Made by a program: the position numbers and the translations under genes. Source: Monosporascus cannonballus (lineage: Eukaryota; Ascomycota; Sordariomycetes; Xylariales). Taken from it: a stretch of 64,000 bases of DNA. The stretch spans positions 248,001 to 312,000 of the forward strand of contig QJNS01000008.1 in the NCBI GenBank assembly GCA_004154925.1. Direction: 5' to 3'. The notes under the pieces were generated by a model that saw nothing but the letters and a program-made list of their open reading frames with translations, searched no databases and was not told where the DNA came from. The stretch's first letter is position 1. Each line of letters begins with the position of its first letter. Positions 11,086-23,480 of the stretch are shown here, piece after piece.

Positions 11086-13440
11086 TATAAAGGAATTCTT
11101 AAAACTAGCCGGAAAAAAAATAAAGGAATCCTTAGAATTAACCGGGGACTTAGCTATACCGACAAAGGGAAAACGTAGCGAAAGGAAAAAAGCTAAATCC
11201 GGCCGTTAATTTTTATTAAAAGAACCAAAAAGCCCCAGCTTAAAAAAACAATTACCAAAATCTTTAACAAAATAACGATAAAGTATAAAAGCGGTTTCGA
11301 AAAATATTAATTAGAACCGTACGCCGACAAATACTAATTTTAATTACAAAAAAACAAAGTTATAAAATATAATTAATAAAAATTTATTACAAACCTAAGA
11401 TTTTAAACATTTCGAATTAATATTTAAAGAAAAACGGACGCCGGAATAATTATATTAATAACGAAAAAATAGCTTTCCTAATATTGGCGAAAAATTATCT
11501 ATATTATTTATTTACCTACATAATTAATCCCTTACCCTAATTATTCGACCTAAACCAAAATATCATAAAAATTAAAAAAAATAAAAATATTTTAAAAACT
11601 AATATAACAAACTTAAAAAAAACCGGGAAATAAAATTTAAAAAATTTTAATTCGGCGTCGTAAATAAAAAATTATAAATTAAAAGGATAATTTATTAATA
11701 ATTGCAATAAATTATAATTCGAATTGCGTAATACAAAATTCTGTTAATTTTCCTAATTAAAAAAATCCATTACATATTTATTACGGCATATAAATAATCC
11801 GGATCAAAACGAATTAATATCCCGTAAATAAATAATATATTAATAACCTGAATTAATATTATATAAATATTTATAATTATCGCACTTTATAACCGCAACG
11901 GTACGCCAAAACGGAATGTATTTTTTGTTATCGGCCTTAATCAGGACCGGCAAAATTTCGTTTTTTATTTTTTAATCTAATATCGTAATTATCTTTTAAT
12001 TTGCCATTAATATTATTATCCAATAGATACCGTTTATTCCTAACGCGTAATTCTTTAATTTCGATAAGGATTATTATTTTGACTTTTTTTCCCGATATAT
12101 TATTTATAACGTTAAATTATAAATTATTACGTTTTGGCGACGCCGGTAATTCCGGTAACAATATAAAAATAAACGAATTATGCGAATATAAATACGGTAA
12201 CGAAAATAAGGCTGGAAAATTAAAAATATTTAAAAATAATAGGTTTTACGTTAACGTTATAAATAAAGGAAACAAAATAAGTTCTTTTTAAAAATTACCT
12301 AATATATCGCGAAATATATATATAAATATAAACGTCGCCATAACCGAAATTGCGATTTTAAATTACGAAAATATATAAACTATATATTAATTTAAAATTT
12401 AAATTATTAGAATTACCGTTAAACCGTTAATTACCAGTTTAAAGCGAACGATTATATACGGTATATTTTAATTAGAACGGGACCCAATTTAAAACGGCCT
12501 TATAATTTTTTTTAATATTTATCGAACTTATTATATAATAATAATCCGTAACCTATATAAATTAGTTTGCGATATAAGGATATAACCCCGTTATTTCCAA
12601 TTAAACGAATTCTGCCGCCTACGAAAAATTACTTATATTTTTTGTAAAATCGAAAATATAATTTTTTCATATATTATATATAACGCAAAAAATAAACGGT
12701 CTTTTAAAATATCCTAATATTATTATTTATCGAAACCGGGAACCGCCTTAATTAATTTAATTATGTTTTGAATTAAATATGGACCTTTAATTTTGTTTAA
12801 TTTATTCGGGAATTTATTAAGCAAAAACCGTTTAAATTTAATAAAAATAAATATTTATTTTGCCCTTTTACCGCTAAACGGAAACGACCGCGCAAAAAAT
12901 AATTCGTTCGCCTATCGTTTACATTAGAACTTTATTATTTCCCAAACAACCGCTTTTACCGAACCGGTTTTTAGTTATTTTTACGTAAATACTTTCGAAT
13001 TTAAAAATTCGGGTATATAATAAAAATTAGGCGTATATATGTTATAATAAGGTCCAGCCGAAATTAAATTATTACGGTTTTTTTCCAACATAATAATTTT
13101 ATTTTTTTTAAATATGCCAAAATCGCCTTACGTATATATTTGCCGTTAAATAACGCGTATTATTAAGGCTTTATCTTTATCCGATACCGCAAGTTAAAAT
13201 TATTCCATTTCGAAAATTTATAAATAATATCTTGGCCGGCCGAAAATTAAAATTAAAATTCAATAATTATTTCGTTTTAATTAAAACTTTTGGCAATAAA
13301 TTACGTATTATCCTTTTTATTATCCGAATCCGTTACATTGCTTTTTATTATAACCTTTATATTTTTATAGGTAATATAATTTTTGGCTTACCGGACGTAA
13401 ATTATTTTCGCTATTTTAACTTTTTTTAAAATAAAGAACT
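11086..13440 (+). pseudogene. Coding-like remnant, probably transposon-derived
   Basis: A relatively GC-rich patch at 11090-11280 reads on the plus strand as a Lys/Ser-rich segment with a stop from a CAA/CAG-type codon, as in retroelement gag tails. Further plus-strand stretches follow at 12001-12291 (96 codons open), about 12440-12830 and 13232-13429. They are in different frames and lack start contexts, so they are not separate genes. I could not find protease, RT or integrase motifs, and family assignment is open. Confidence 0.3.
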
Positions 13441-15120
13441 TAATTTTATACTTATCGAAAATCTAATAAGGTACAAATAATATAACTTATTTATAACTAA
13501 TTATATTTAATTATTTATAATTATAAACTGTTCGACTAAATTACTTCCATAAATCCTTAATTAAAAAACTTTACGATATATCCTATTATATTATGTAATT
13601 AATATACGAAATATTTATGCTTAATCCAAAAACGATAATAAATATAATAATACGAATAAAATTATTTAACTGCTTTAAGTTATTATATATATGAATTTAA
13701 TCCTCGTAAAATACTTCGGAACTATAAAACTTAATAACTTTTTTTATAACCTTTAACAAATACCCCCGGTTTACTATAATTCTACTTAAATAATTACGGA
13801 TATTCATAATTTTCGTTTTATTATTAATATAAATAATAATCTTAATAATAAAACATAAGTTATTAAATTAAATTAAAATAATATTATTTAATAACTTAAA
13901 TATATTAATTACAAAAAAATTAAAAAACTCTTAATTTAAATATTAATCTTTAAATATAAAGAAAATAATAATATTAATTTCGGAATAATTAATATTAAAA
14001 TACCGGACCTCCATCTTATAACCATATTTAGTTAAACCGCCGATTTAATAAAAACTGCCATATTTTGCGATTTTCTTTTTTGTAATATTACCAGCAATTA
14101 TTATATATATAAACCAATATATATAAACAAAAAAAATAAAGCGTAAATTACAGATATTAACATATTTAAATCGGAAATTTTTCTATTTTAATAATAAATG
14201 TATTTCGTCGATAATAACCAAACCATATCGTCGTTCGAAAATAAAATTTAATATAATAATTTGAAACTAATCGTTCGATATTTATTTAAAACCAAAAATA
14301 ATTTAATTATATTATTTAACAATTATACGGTCGAACATTTTTAAATTAAGCTTTTTCGTATCCGTAAATATTAAAATAAAAATAAAATATAAAATTATTA
14401 ATATAAAAATTCGTTATTTTTTTGTTAACTAAATTAATAATATAACGTAAATAATAATTAAATTAATTATTAACGAAAAAACTTAAATAATTAAGAATTT
14501 TTTAAAACTTATTTAAATAACGAAAAAAATATTAAGTTTTTTAAAAATTAAATTATATATTATATTGATTTATTTTTTCCATAAAATACGGCCTTACCCG
14601 CCAAATATAACGCCTAATATAAGGCGAATAAATTAACGGCGTAAAATTTTTATAAGGTTATCGGCCGTATATATAATATTAGCATATAGGTTAATTATGT
14701 TTATATCGGCAAGAAACCGGTAAAAACATCAGATAAAAATAAATATTTCGCTTTAGAAAATTAAATACTCGAAAGTTTAAAGTATTTATCTCAAACTTTC
14801 GAATATATTATCCGTATTTAATTAATTAAGAAAAAAATATGTTTCGAAATTTGCCATAAGCAATTTTAAGCCTTATATATTAATATTTTAATTTATAAGG
14901 TTATATTATTATCGTGCTAATTTAAAGGCAATAAAAAGTTATAACATATATTAATCGGGATTTAAGGCCATTTTTTTATTATAATAATTTTTATTTCGTA
15001 TTAAATAAAATTATTATTATATCAGAAAATAAAAATTTTAATTTTGCGTTAAATTATATAAATTAATATACTAGGAATTTTATAACTAATATATATTGCT
15101 AAAATTAATATTAATAATTT
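13441..15120. repeat. Decayed AT-rich repeat sequence
   Basis: RIP-like AT-rich DNA without an intact frame. It contains a short hairpin near 14769-14802 (TCGAAAGTTT and its inverse around a 14-base loop) and a less mutated patch at 14580-14720. Nothing else can be supported. Confidence 0.5.
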
Positions 15121-15171
15121 TTGCGAATTTGTATGGAAACGCACCAAACGGAACGAAAAAATCACAATTTG

Positions 15172-15345
15172 CCATTAGGCCTTATTTTGGAGGTTTTATT
15201 ATTTTTGTAAGTATTATTTTTAAAGGAGTTTAACTAATATATTAAACCCCTAACAGATATTTCTTAATCAAAAGCTATGGTTGTGGCTACGGCTGCAGCG
15301 CCGCAGGCGCAGCCACAACCTCCAAAATGGGGTCCTGATCAAGAT
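15172..15345. repeat. Inverted terminal-like repeats around two hairpins
   Basis: GGCCTTATTTTGGAGGTTTT near 15179 is the inverse of AACCTCCAAAATGGGGTCCT near 15317. Between them lie a hairpin at 15224-15250 (GGAGTTTAA... TTAAACCCC) and a GC-rich hairpin at 15279-15320. The right half is related to a RIPed sequence at about 25553-25620. It looks like two transposon ends facing each other, or a foldback end. Confidence 0.55.
15279..15320. repeat. GC-rich hairpin
   Basis: GGTTGTGGCT at 15279-15288 pairs perfectly with AGCCACAACC at 15311-15320. The 22-base interior is itself rich in GC inverted repeats (GCTGCAGC, GCGCCGCAGGCGC). It is the most GC-dense spot on the island edge. A RIPed relative sits near 25565, suggesting it belongs to a mobile-element end rather than a host terminator. 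Confidence 0.65.
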
Positions 15346-16042
15346 GAGGTAACGTATAAAGGTCTTAATCCTCTCGAAAGCAGGGTAATGTTCCATACTA
15401 TTAAGAAAATCGGTCACTAAAAGCAAGGCGGATATTAAATTAATCGCAAGGAAGTTCAAATATACGATATCGATTTAGTATATTCGTCAGATCGTCATTT
15501 ATTTTAGTTTAGCTAACTTTCAATATATTTCAAACGCTGCCCTGCGTATTTTTCCCACGACTTTGTCATACCCAAACTAATTGCCCACAATTAAATGCTC
15601 AGAGGCGGACTTGGAATTGAAGATAACGCTTAACTACTTCTCCAAAAAGATCAAACCAAATGGTAAGAGAAGCAAGGGAAATCCGAAGTAACAGTTCGAC
15701 TGGTCAAAGCCTGTGGAAAATGATCGAATAGCCCTAGGAAAAGGTTGACCTTGATAATGGCTTACAACTTTAACTTATAGGGTGAACGGAGGTTTTGAAA
15801 TAACGGCCCCAAAAGGAGCGGCACACGCCTGCTTGTGGCCACAAAGGCCTCTAAGGATCGTTATTCTTCCCGAGGCATTAAATTGACACCCGTGGAGGCC
15901 GAGTTGTGGTCACAAAGAAGGCCGTTACTGCGAAACACTTGAGAGCACCGGGCGAATTACGACAGGCCAATGGACAACGGTATCGCTGCCCAAGGCGGGC
16001 GAGCCCCATGTCAACTTTATGTAGTTTAAAGACCGAGCCTAA

Positions 16043-16384
16043 ATGATTAACATCAACACTACAGCCACGGACAGGCTACCGGGTTCACCTGTTAGCCCGA
16101 TAGCCTTGGCAATAACCCTGAATGATGAGTCGTTAGAGAGAGCGGCATCATTTACTGCGCGAAGGAAGCACCAGATACCAGGCATGCTACGATCGATATC
16201 ACACAATACTACAGATTACAAACAAATTTGTGCCTTAATTCCCCTTCTGTGGAAAAGTACTGGTCCCCCCCCTATACATCAGCATCTTCGGGCGTTCGTG
16301 CGGGCGGCCTGGTGCCTACTAATCCGACGAGTCGAAACCATATGGAGCGTTATATTGCGTAAAGCTTGGCCCGGATCAAGGTAA
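16043..16384 (+). CDS. Hypothetical 113-codon open frame in island 2
   Basis: The longest open frame outside the repeats, in normal-composition DNA. It begins Met-Ile-Asn-Ile-Asn and has no signal peptide, membrane segment or recognised domain. Length alone is weak evidence, and minus-strand frames overlap it (16279-16467). It may be a fragment of an old gene, since island 2 is split by element 1 just downstream. Low confidence that it is translated. Confidence 0.2.
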   Translation: MININTTATDRLPGSPVSPIALAITLNDESLERAASFTARRKHQIPGMLRSISHNTTDYKQICALIPLLWKSTGPPPIHQHLRAFVRAAWCLLIRRVETIWSVILRKAWPGSR

Positions 16385-16505
16385 CGGACGGCAGCGCCCA
16401 TCGATAGGCGGTAATACATACGGCCTCGGAGAGCCGGGCAGAGGGCAACAAGAATATACAGTGACACGATTTACGGTAAGATTTCCAATTACCGCCTTTT
16501 CGACT

Positions 16506-16510
16506 AAAGG
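16506..16510. other. Target-site duplication, left copy, element 1
   Basis: AAAGG immediately before the outer end of element 1; the identical AAAGG at 23246-23250 follows the other end. Five bases is the usual duplication for Ty3/gypsy integrases. Confidence 0.92.
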
Positions 16511-16885
16511 TGTAACGGCTATGCGGTTTAACCAACTATTAAACCTTAAGTTGACGGGTTGATGTTAACAGAAGTATCGTGGGAATCTGAGCAATAAATA
16601 TAATAACGTATTACGTTTTGTAATACTAAGAATACTTTGGGTAACAATATTATATTGCACTCTAAATTTATTTAAATTATGGAATTAATAAATATATATA
16701 TTATTTTCTTTTTTGGTTTGGTTATTTGTAATTACGCCGTTATTAATAATTACGATCTTTTGGGATTATTTTTAATTATTAATAATTATTAGTTTAATAA
16801 TAATTACTATTACGTAATCCGGGAGGTGGCCCGTATATTTTTTGCCTGACCGTTTTTTGAAATTGGAGCCTATCGGGTCGTAATA
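16511..16885 (-). repeat. 3' LTR of element 1
   Basis: 375 bases, heavily RIPed compared with the partner LTR: for example the conserved GGGAGGTGGCCCGTAT survives but the following GCTCCCTGCC has become ATTTTTTGCC. It starts TGTAACGG next to the AAAGG duplication and ends GTCGTAATA. Confidence 0.92.
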
Positions 16886-16907
16886 CGATCTCCCTTTTTC
16901 CAAAATC
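16886..16907 (-). promoter_or_regulatory. Polypurine tract of element 1
   Basis: On the minus strand the bases just before the left LTR read TTTTGGAAAAAGGGAGATCG, the plus-strand primer site for reverse transcription. Element 2 has the related GGGGAAGAGGGAGATTG at the same place. This fixes the left LTR as the 3' LTR and the orientation as minus. Confidence 0.8.
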
Positions 16908-19900
16908 TTGTTTTTAAGATTTTTTTTTTGTTTGGTAAATATCCTTTTTTTGCTTTTAGTTATATCGTTTCGTATTTCGAAAATTCGTCGTATTTCCCGT
17001 TTTTCTACCGTTCGTCGTATTGATTTTGTAAAGGTTTTTAACGAATTTAATTACGAAATTATACTTTATTTTTATAATTTTTCGAAAAACATAAAGTATA
17101 AAATAAAAAACAATATTTTAAAATATAGGGAATATATTAATCGAAATTGATTTTATAATAATATCGCCGTATTTATTTTTTTTTATAAAATATTCGTCGT
17201 AAATATTAATATTTAAAACGTAAAAAACCGTTTGCCGAAAAGCGATTATTAAAGTATTAACAGTTTTAATTTAAAATTTAATTCAAATATTAAGAAAAAA
17301 TAAATAAAGTTTTTTTTCGCTTTATTTATTTACGGAAGCAAAAAACGTTAATTCGTTTAAAAGGTATTATTATAATATAACGTAAGTTTTAAGTACAGGA
17401 CGAATTAAAAAAAATAAAAATATCAAAAATAAAAATAATTAAAGGCTGCCGTTATAATTATTATGTTAATATATTTTGCGGCCGATTAACCCGATATTCC
17501 AGTTATTAACTGGTTAACCGTTAATTAAAAGACGTTTATCGTTATTAATAAAAATCTTTTAATAAGCATTAAGCATTAATAAGGTTTTGAATAAGTTTTT
17601 GAATATTTTTAAAATTTTGGTATTTTTTTATTTAATTAAGTATTAAATAAGTTCGTTTTATTTTTATATATCGAAATTCTTTTTATTACGTATATTTACT
17701 TATTTTATATTTTTATATTATTTTATGCCGTATGCATTTTAATTATATTTGTTATTAATTCAAAATAAGAAATATAACAAATTAAATGGAAATTTATTTT
17801 TGGTAAACATTTTAATTAATAATTATTTTTTAATATTTTCTTATTAATGTTATATAAATCCATATATTTGAAATCGATTTTTTATTAAACGTTTTAATTT
17901 AAATATTTTTATAGCAAAAAAATATTTTTCCTTTTTCGAAAATTAATTTGCTTTAATTTGTTTTAATTATAATATTTATTTATTTAATTCCGTACGAATT
18001 CCAGTTTTATTTTTATATTTTGATATAATTATTATAAATATTTTAACGTAAGGATTATTTCGATATTAATTAGACCGTTATCGTATATTTTTTTATAAAT
18101 TTCCAAAACAAAATAAAATTTTGCATTTATAAATATTATTTTAATATTTTCGTAATAATTAATATTATAAATTAATAAAGCGATTATTAATTTCTTAATT
18201 TAATTACTTTTCTTATAATTAAAATCATATTATAAATAAGTTTTTAAAATTTAATTTATTCGTTTTAATTATTTATTAATTTAAAGTTTAAATACGTTAA
18301 ATAATTTATAATTTAAGTTAATTTATATTATTAGGCTTTGTTAAAATGTAACTGTAAATAACCACTTTTTATTTAAAATAATTTTTATTTCATAATCCGT
18401 ATATATTAAAAATATAATTTAAAAAAATATATAATAATTATTTAATTTTTATTTTTTTAAAATACGGTAAAAATAAAATAATTTCGTCTATCGGTTGATA
18501 ATTACGAAAATATTACCGTAATATTTTTTTACAATTGGATTTTTTAATTTAAAAAATTTAATAAAAAATTAAATATTATTAAATATTATAATTGTTTTGC
18601 AATTAATAATAATTATAATTTTACGTATGGTTTATGCCGTCGAGTTTTTGATTTGGCGTAAATATTATACTATCGTATAAACTTTTATATTATTAATTTT
18701 ATTATAAAAAAACAATATATATATTAAAGTTGTTTTAGTATTTTGTAAACCTCTGGATATTTATATAATTAATATTGGTATATTTTTCGTATAAAATGCT
18801 TTTAATAATTTTTTAAAATTTATATTTTATTTATTTTTGTATTTTTTAAGAGATTATTGTTATGTTATTAGATTTTTTGATATATATTGTTAGGTACTGC
18901 CCGAATTGTTATAATTTGTCGAAAGCGTAAATATATTTTTATGTTAGTATTAAAAATTATATGGTTAATTTTAACTAATTTTTTTCGAGGTTTGGTTATT
19001 TGTTTAAAACGTTTATTTCGCCGTTTTTTAAACTTTTTTTGTAAATAATAACGAAATTAAAGTTTGTTAATTTTTCTGCATATTTTAATTATCGTTCTAT
19101 AAGTTTTTTGGTTATGGTAAATCGGGTAAGATTTTAATAATCCGTATAAATTTTAACTTGGTACAAGTTTTCCTTTAGGAAATATTTGAATTTCCGAAAT
19201 GCCATAATAATAGCCATAAATTCCCTATTTAGGATGCCGTATATAAATTCGGTTCCTTTTAATTTATAAGAAAAAAATACAATAAGATATAATTTGTTTT
19301 AATTATTTCGTTATCCGATTATGACGTTTAATACGGAATTCGAAATATCGGTTTTTAATTTAACGGAGCGGTTTAAATTTTATATAATTAATATTAATTC
19401 GTTAATAATCGTATATTTAATGTTTTAAAAACTTTTTTATAGCTGATATTTATTTAAATGCTTTTTTAAAATTTATTAAGGATAAAATAATTTTGTTAAA
19501 ATTTCGCATAAATTTTTTATAATAATTAATAAATTTAACGAATGCTTATATTGGTTTTAATTATTATTAATCTTTGTTATTGTATAAATACAGCGATTCT
19601 TTAGGATTTATCCTAATATATTCTGGAATAATAATATGTCTTAAATATTTTATTTCCTATATATAGAATTAATTTTTATATATTAATAAATAACTTTACG
19701 TTTTATAAAATATAAAAGACCTTATAACCGTATTTTATATATGCTTTTTCTGCTTTTGAAAAAATCAAAATGTCGTCAAAGTAACAAATAACGAAAATAT
19801 TAATGTATTTTCGTAATACGTAATTAATTATTTGCTAAAAGGTTATTAGTATATTCGAAAATTCCATTAATATAACCAAATATTAAAATAGTTCGTATTT

Positions 19901-22868
19901 AGATTTAAAGGTTATTTTTTATTCGTATTTTTTTTGGATCTTAAAAAAATTATATTTATTTTTAAATTCGAAAACTGTAAATTATTTGGCTTTGTAAAAA
20001 TAATTTTTAATTTTTGTATTTAAGGGTAATAATATTTAATTTTTTGATAATAACGTCGCGTAATAAGCGATAATTAACTATAGATTATAATTTCCCATTT
20101 TTTTTGGTACGACAAATATAAGATATCCTGTTAATAATTCCAAAAATCGAACCCATCCTTTTTGTAATGGATTTTCCAGGTATTTTTTAAATGTATGTAA
20201 TTGATTTCCGTTAAAATTGTAAATGGGGTAAAAGTTTATCGAAAATCCTTTTTAAAAATTATTTTATAATTTTATTCGTTATATTTTAATATTTTCGTAT
20301 TAAATTCCTTTTTATAAAGTTGTTTATATTCATAGTATTATGGTAATATATTAGTTAAATTTTCTAATTTTTAAAGTTATTGTTTTTTTTGTTCCAAATT
20401 GTTATTTCAGTACTTTAATTCCGTTTTAATAATAATTTTAATACGCCGTATTTCTTTTAAATACCGGTTTTTTTTATGTTTTTTCCCTTTAAATAATAAG
20501 GTTTTTATCGCATTTTTCTGCCTATATTTGTTATTATTATTACTTAAATATTAATATTTTAATTTCTTTTTTCGTTTCTTAATAAAAAATAAACCGGGTT
20601 TTAATTAATTACTTTTGCTATTAATTAAAATTCTATATTGGAATATTTATAATAATTTTAAAATTATATCTTAAGTCCCGAATAAAACAATATCGCAATT
20701 AACCTTTTAATATTATCTTTTAGTAAAAATCTCGAAATAATTAATTTCGTATATAATTGTTTTATTATGGTAAACAAATATCTAATTTTTGTTATATGTC
20801 GTTATATAAGATTTTAATTTATATCTTTATAATAATTTAAGTTTATTTATTATATTTGGTATAATATAATTATCGCCTAAAGGTCCGCAATTTATTATTG
20901 CAATATACTAATACGTTCCAATTTATATATCCAAAATAATAAGGTTATTAAGGTTTTTTATGGTTACGTTTAAAACCTTTCTGGGAAATTCCTTTTAAAT
21001 TTTCTCGGTTTCGTTATTTTGCGGCTTTTTTATAGTTAATTCTTTTTTTTTAACTTTTATTCCAATTTATCGAGCTTTATTTGTATTTTTTTTATTTAGC
21101 ACGTTAAGTTACTATATTTATTATTATTGCCGGCGCATTATTTTTTCAAATTGTATCAATTATTTTTGAATTTTTTATAACCCTTTTTTTTAAACAAATT
21201 ATTTTCTTATATTTACGACTGTATTTTATTATGTGTTATTTTAATTGTTGTTTTAAATTTTCCTTATAAACTAACGTATTTCTTTTAATAACATTTTTTG
21301 GGGGAAATATATAATGAATATTTATTAAAAATAAAAGTTCGTAATAATTTTTTAATAATTCTTTTTTACCGTATGCTGGATTAACTTTTTTTCCATTTAA
21401 TAATTATATTATCCATAATAAGAAAAAAAGTTTTTTTACGGGCATTATTTTCTTTCAGGCCAACTTTTTGTTTTAGCCAATTATTAGATATTTTTTCGGC
21501 TTATAATTCGAAAATATTAATATTATTATTTATCGTTTGTATTATTTCCGGTACGATTTAAAAAATCGAATCCTTTATAATATATATAAATAGTTTAATC
21601 ATAAATATGTTATTTTTATTTTTCGTAATTAGGATATTTCCGTCGTAGATAATATAGGGCATATATTTTACCATATTATACAAAAATTCCGGCGTAAACG
21701 TTTTCTATTTAATTTTCGTATTCGGGTAATTATTTTTATCATACTTTTTATTATGCTCACGATATTTATTAAACTACCTTTTTGGCTTTTTGTATTTTTC
21801 GTCGGATTTTTTATTAAAATAATTTTTATTGCATTTTTCGTCGTAAACCCGATTCGTATTTGGCTTAAATTATGTTAATCATTTCATTATCGTTTTTTAA
21901 ATTATTTATAAATTATTTTTTTTGGTAAAAGGGTTTAATTATCTTATCGTAACTTTTTAGGTTTCTTATATTTATAAACCTTGGATTATATTTTGTTATA
22001 ATTAAAATACTTAATCTGGCTCCAGTTTTATTAATAAATAATATTAAGTTCTATAAAGTTTAACGCTATTTTATAAGAAATAAAAAATATGTTTCGTTTT
22101 TTCTTCTAATTAAACTTATTATATTCCGCATGTAAAACGTATTATCCTTTTTTTCTTTTATTTTTCAAATTATCGGTTATTAATTTTAATTATCTTTATC
22201 ATATACCGATCTAAAATAATTAATCGTTCAATTCGAATAATTTTATTTTTTATATTATTTTTTAGCTTTTTATAAAATATATCGATAAAAACATCGGTTT
22301 CGTCGTTTCCTTATCTTGCTTTAATTGCAAAGTTTTTGAAAATTACAGTATATTTGGATATAAACTGTTTTAATCGGAATTACAAAATTATTAAAACGAA
22401 AATTATTTTTTATCCGAATTGCCAAAATTGTCATACATTTTATTTTCGCAATTAATATAAAATAAAAAAATTCGTTAATAAAATCCTTTTTATCCGGTTT
22501 TCTTATTTTTAAAACTTTTTTTATAATAGGCTTAAATTAATTAACCGTATTTTCTATTAGTTATATTTTTATTATTAGGAATTAATCCGCGAAATTATTA
22601 AAGTTCAGAAAACAAAAATAAATTCGTATCTAAATTAAGAAACTTTAAAGATAACCTTTTCTATTACAAGGCTTTAACTTTTTAGGCTTTATACGGGCGA
22701 AAAAAGGTTAAGCAAATATCGCAACCCTAATTTATCGGATTTCTTTTCTAGTTCCCGAATTTAAGCCTAAAGGTATTAAATAAGAGTTTTTTAAATATTA
22801 TTTAATATTTTAACAGTACTGAATATTTTTTAAAATTTAACGGTATTATTAAATAAAAACTTGAAACG
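16908..22868 (-). pseudogene. gag-pol remnant of element 1
   Basis: Minus-strand polyprotein remnant. The RT active site reads Tyr-Phe-Asp-Asp (19772-19783) followed by Ile-Leu-Ile-Phe, the Ty3/gypsy signature, here still with both catalytic aspartates. Near the 3' end, about 17690-17560, is a chromodomain remnant. Alignable gag sequence lies near 22100-22150. Stops occur throughout, many at positions where CAA, CAG, CGA or TGG would be expected. The 80-codon open frame at 16908-17150 lies on the opposite strand beside the LTR; it has a counterpart in element 2 (35625-35864) and is not a gene. Confidence 0.85.
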
Positions 22869-23245
22869 TATAACGGCTATACGGTTTAACCAATTATTAA
22901 ACCTTAAGTCGACGGGTTTATATTAACAAGAGTATCGTAAGAATTTGGGCAATAAATATAATAACGTATTACGTTTTGTGATATCGGGGGTACCTTAGGT
23001 AACGGTATTATATTATAAGCTGAAACTATCTAAATTAATGAATTAATAAATGTATATATATAAATTTTTCTTTTGGCTTTATTATTCGTAATTACGCCGT
23101 TAATGGTAATTACGATCGTTTGGGATTACCTTTGATCACTAATGATCTCTGGCTTGGCAGTGATCACCTTTACGTAACCCGGGAGGTGGCCCGTATGCTC
23201 CCTGCCTGACCGTTTCTTGAGACCGGAGCCTGTCGAGTCGTAACA
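22869..23245 (-). repeat. 5' LTR of element 1, partly spared from RIP
   Basis: 377 bases. Its outer third (about 23095-23245) keeps normal composition, with TGATCACTAATGATC, CCCGGGAGG and CCCTGCCTGACC intact, whereas the inner part and the partner LTR are AT-shifted. It ends TCGTAACA directly before AAAGG. It would have carried the promoter driving leftward transcription. Confidence 0.92.
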
Positions 23246-23250
23246 AAAGG
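23246..23250. other. Target-site duplication, right copy, element 1
   Basis: AAAGG, identical to 16506-16510. Removing the element and one copy restores a continuous island 2. Confidence 0.92.
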
Positions 23251-23444
23251 GCAGTAGGTTTATACGGGCAATGTACCGGGATTCTCCATGATTTCCCTCT
23301 TTTCCCAAAAACGTAACTGGTTCGCTTCAGCTTAATATTATCGATAACGCAAATCATAAAGCTGCTGGAAAGTATTAAAACATTCCCTTTGGTTGCTTTA
23401 AAGAGGTGGTCCGTATAAACTCCCTGCTTTTGGTCGAAAAAGAC

Positions 23445-23464
23445 GGTACCCACATATGGGTACC
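23445..23464. repeat. Short palindrome at island 2 edge
   Basis: GGTACCCA and TGGGTACC separated by CATA, followed by a partial direct repeat GTACCCACA. It sits where normal composition turns into RIPed sequence and may be the end of an inserted element. Confidence 0.6.
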
Positions 23465-23480
23465 CACACATTAAGGATAA

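Larger units (their letters stand above)
15120..16510. other. Island 2, left part: ordinary-composition sequence interrupted by element 1
   Basis: Balanced composition with normal CpA/TpG from about 15260 to the element 1 insertion at 16510; it resumes at 23246. The left edge (15160-15340) consists of inverted and direct repeats. Coding-like pieces occur at about 15590-15760 (one internal TAA), 15790-15935 and 16043-16384, but none has a recognised domain or a convincing start-to-stop gene. There are imperfect direct repeats around TTGTGGCCACAAAG (15834) and TTGTGGTCACAAAG (15904). It may be an old non-transposon locus or a degraded gene. Confidence 0.6.
16511..23245 (-). mobile_element. Element 1: full-length Ty3/gypsy chromovirus, RIP-inactivated
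   Basis: 6.7-kb LTR retrotransposon inserted in island 2. LTRs at 16511-16885 and 22869-23245 match over their whole length. The element ends are TG..CA in original form, with RIP changing CA to TA at one LTR. It is flanked by a perfect 5-bp duplication. Transcription runs leftward: the purine-rich tract lies beside the left LTR, and the RT signature reads on the minus strand at 19772-19783. Order on the minus strand is gag, protease, RT, RNase H, integrase, chromodomain (about 17690-17560). All frames are broken by stops, so it is dead. Same family as element 2, which lies inverted 6.4 kb away. Confidence 0.93.
23246..23480. other. Island 2, right part
   Basis: Ordinary-composition continuation of island 2 after element 1. 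A minus-strand frame opens at 23471 and runs leftward into the LTR. Before the insertion it would have ended at a TAG created at the junction, after 75 codons. It has no signal peptide or recognised domain. The right edge carries a short palindrome at 23445-23464, after which AT-rich DNA begins. Confidence 0.55.

Noticed and set aside
15268..15459. Minus-strand 63-codon frame with a hydrophobic, signal-like start
   Set aside because: It lies across the hairpin and terminal-like repeats, the C-terminal third is antisense of the hairpin, and there is no cysteine pattern or start context.
23126..23471. Minus-strand frames of 60 and 110 codons
   Set aside because: They run from island 2 into the LTR of element 1; before insertion the longer one stops at the junction. 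Chimeric reading through an LTR is not a gene.
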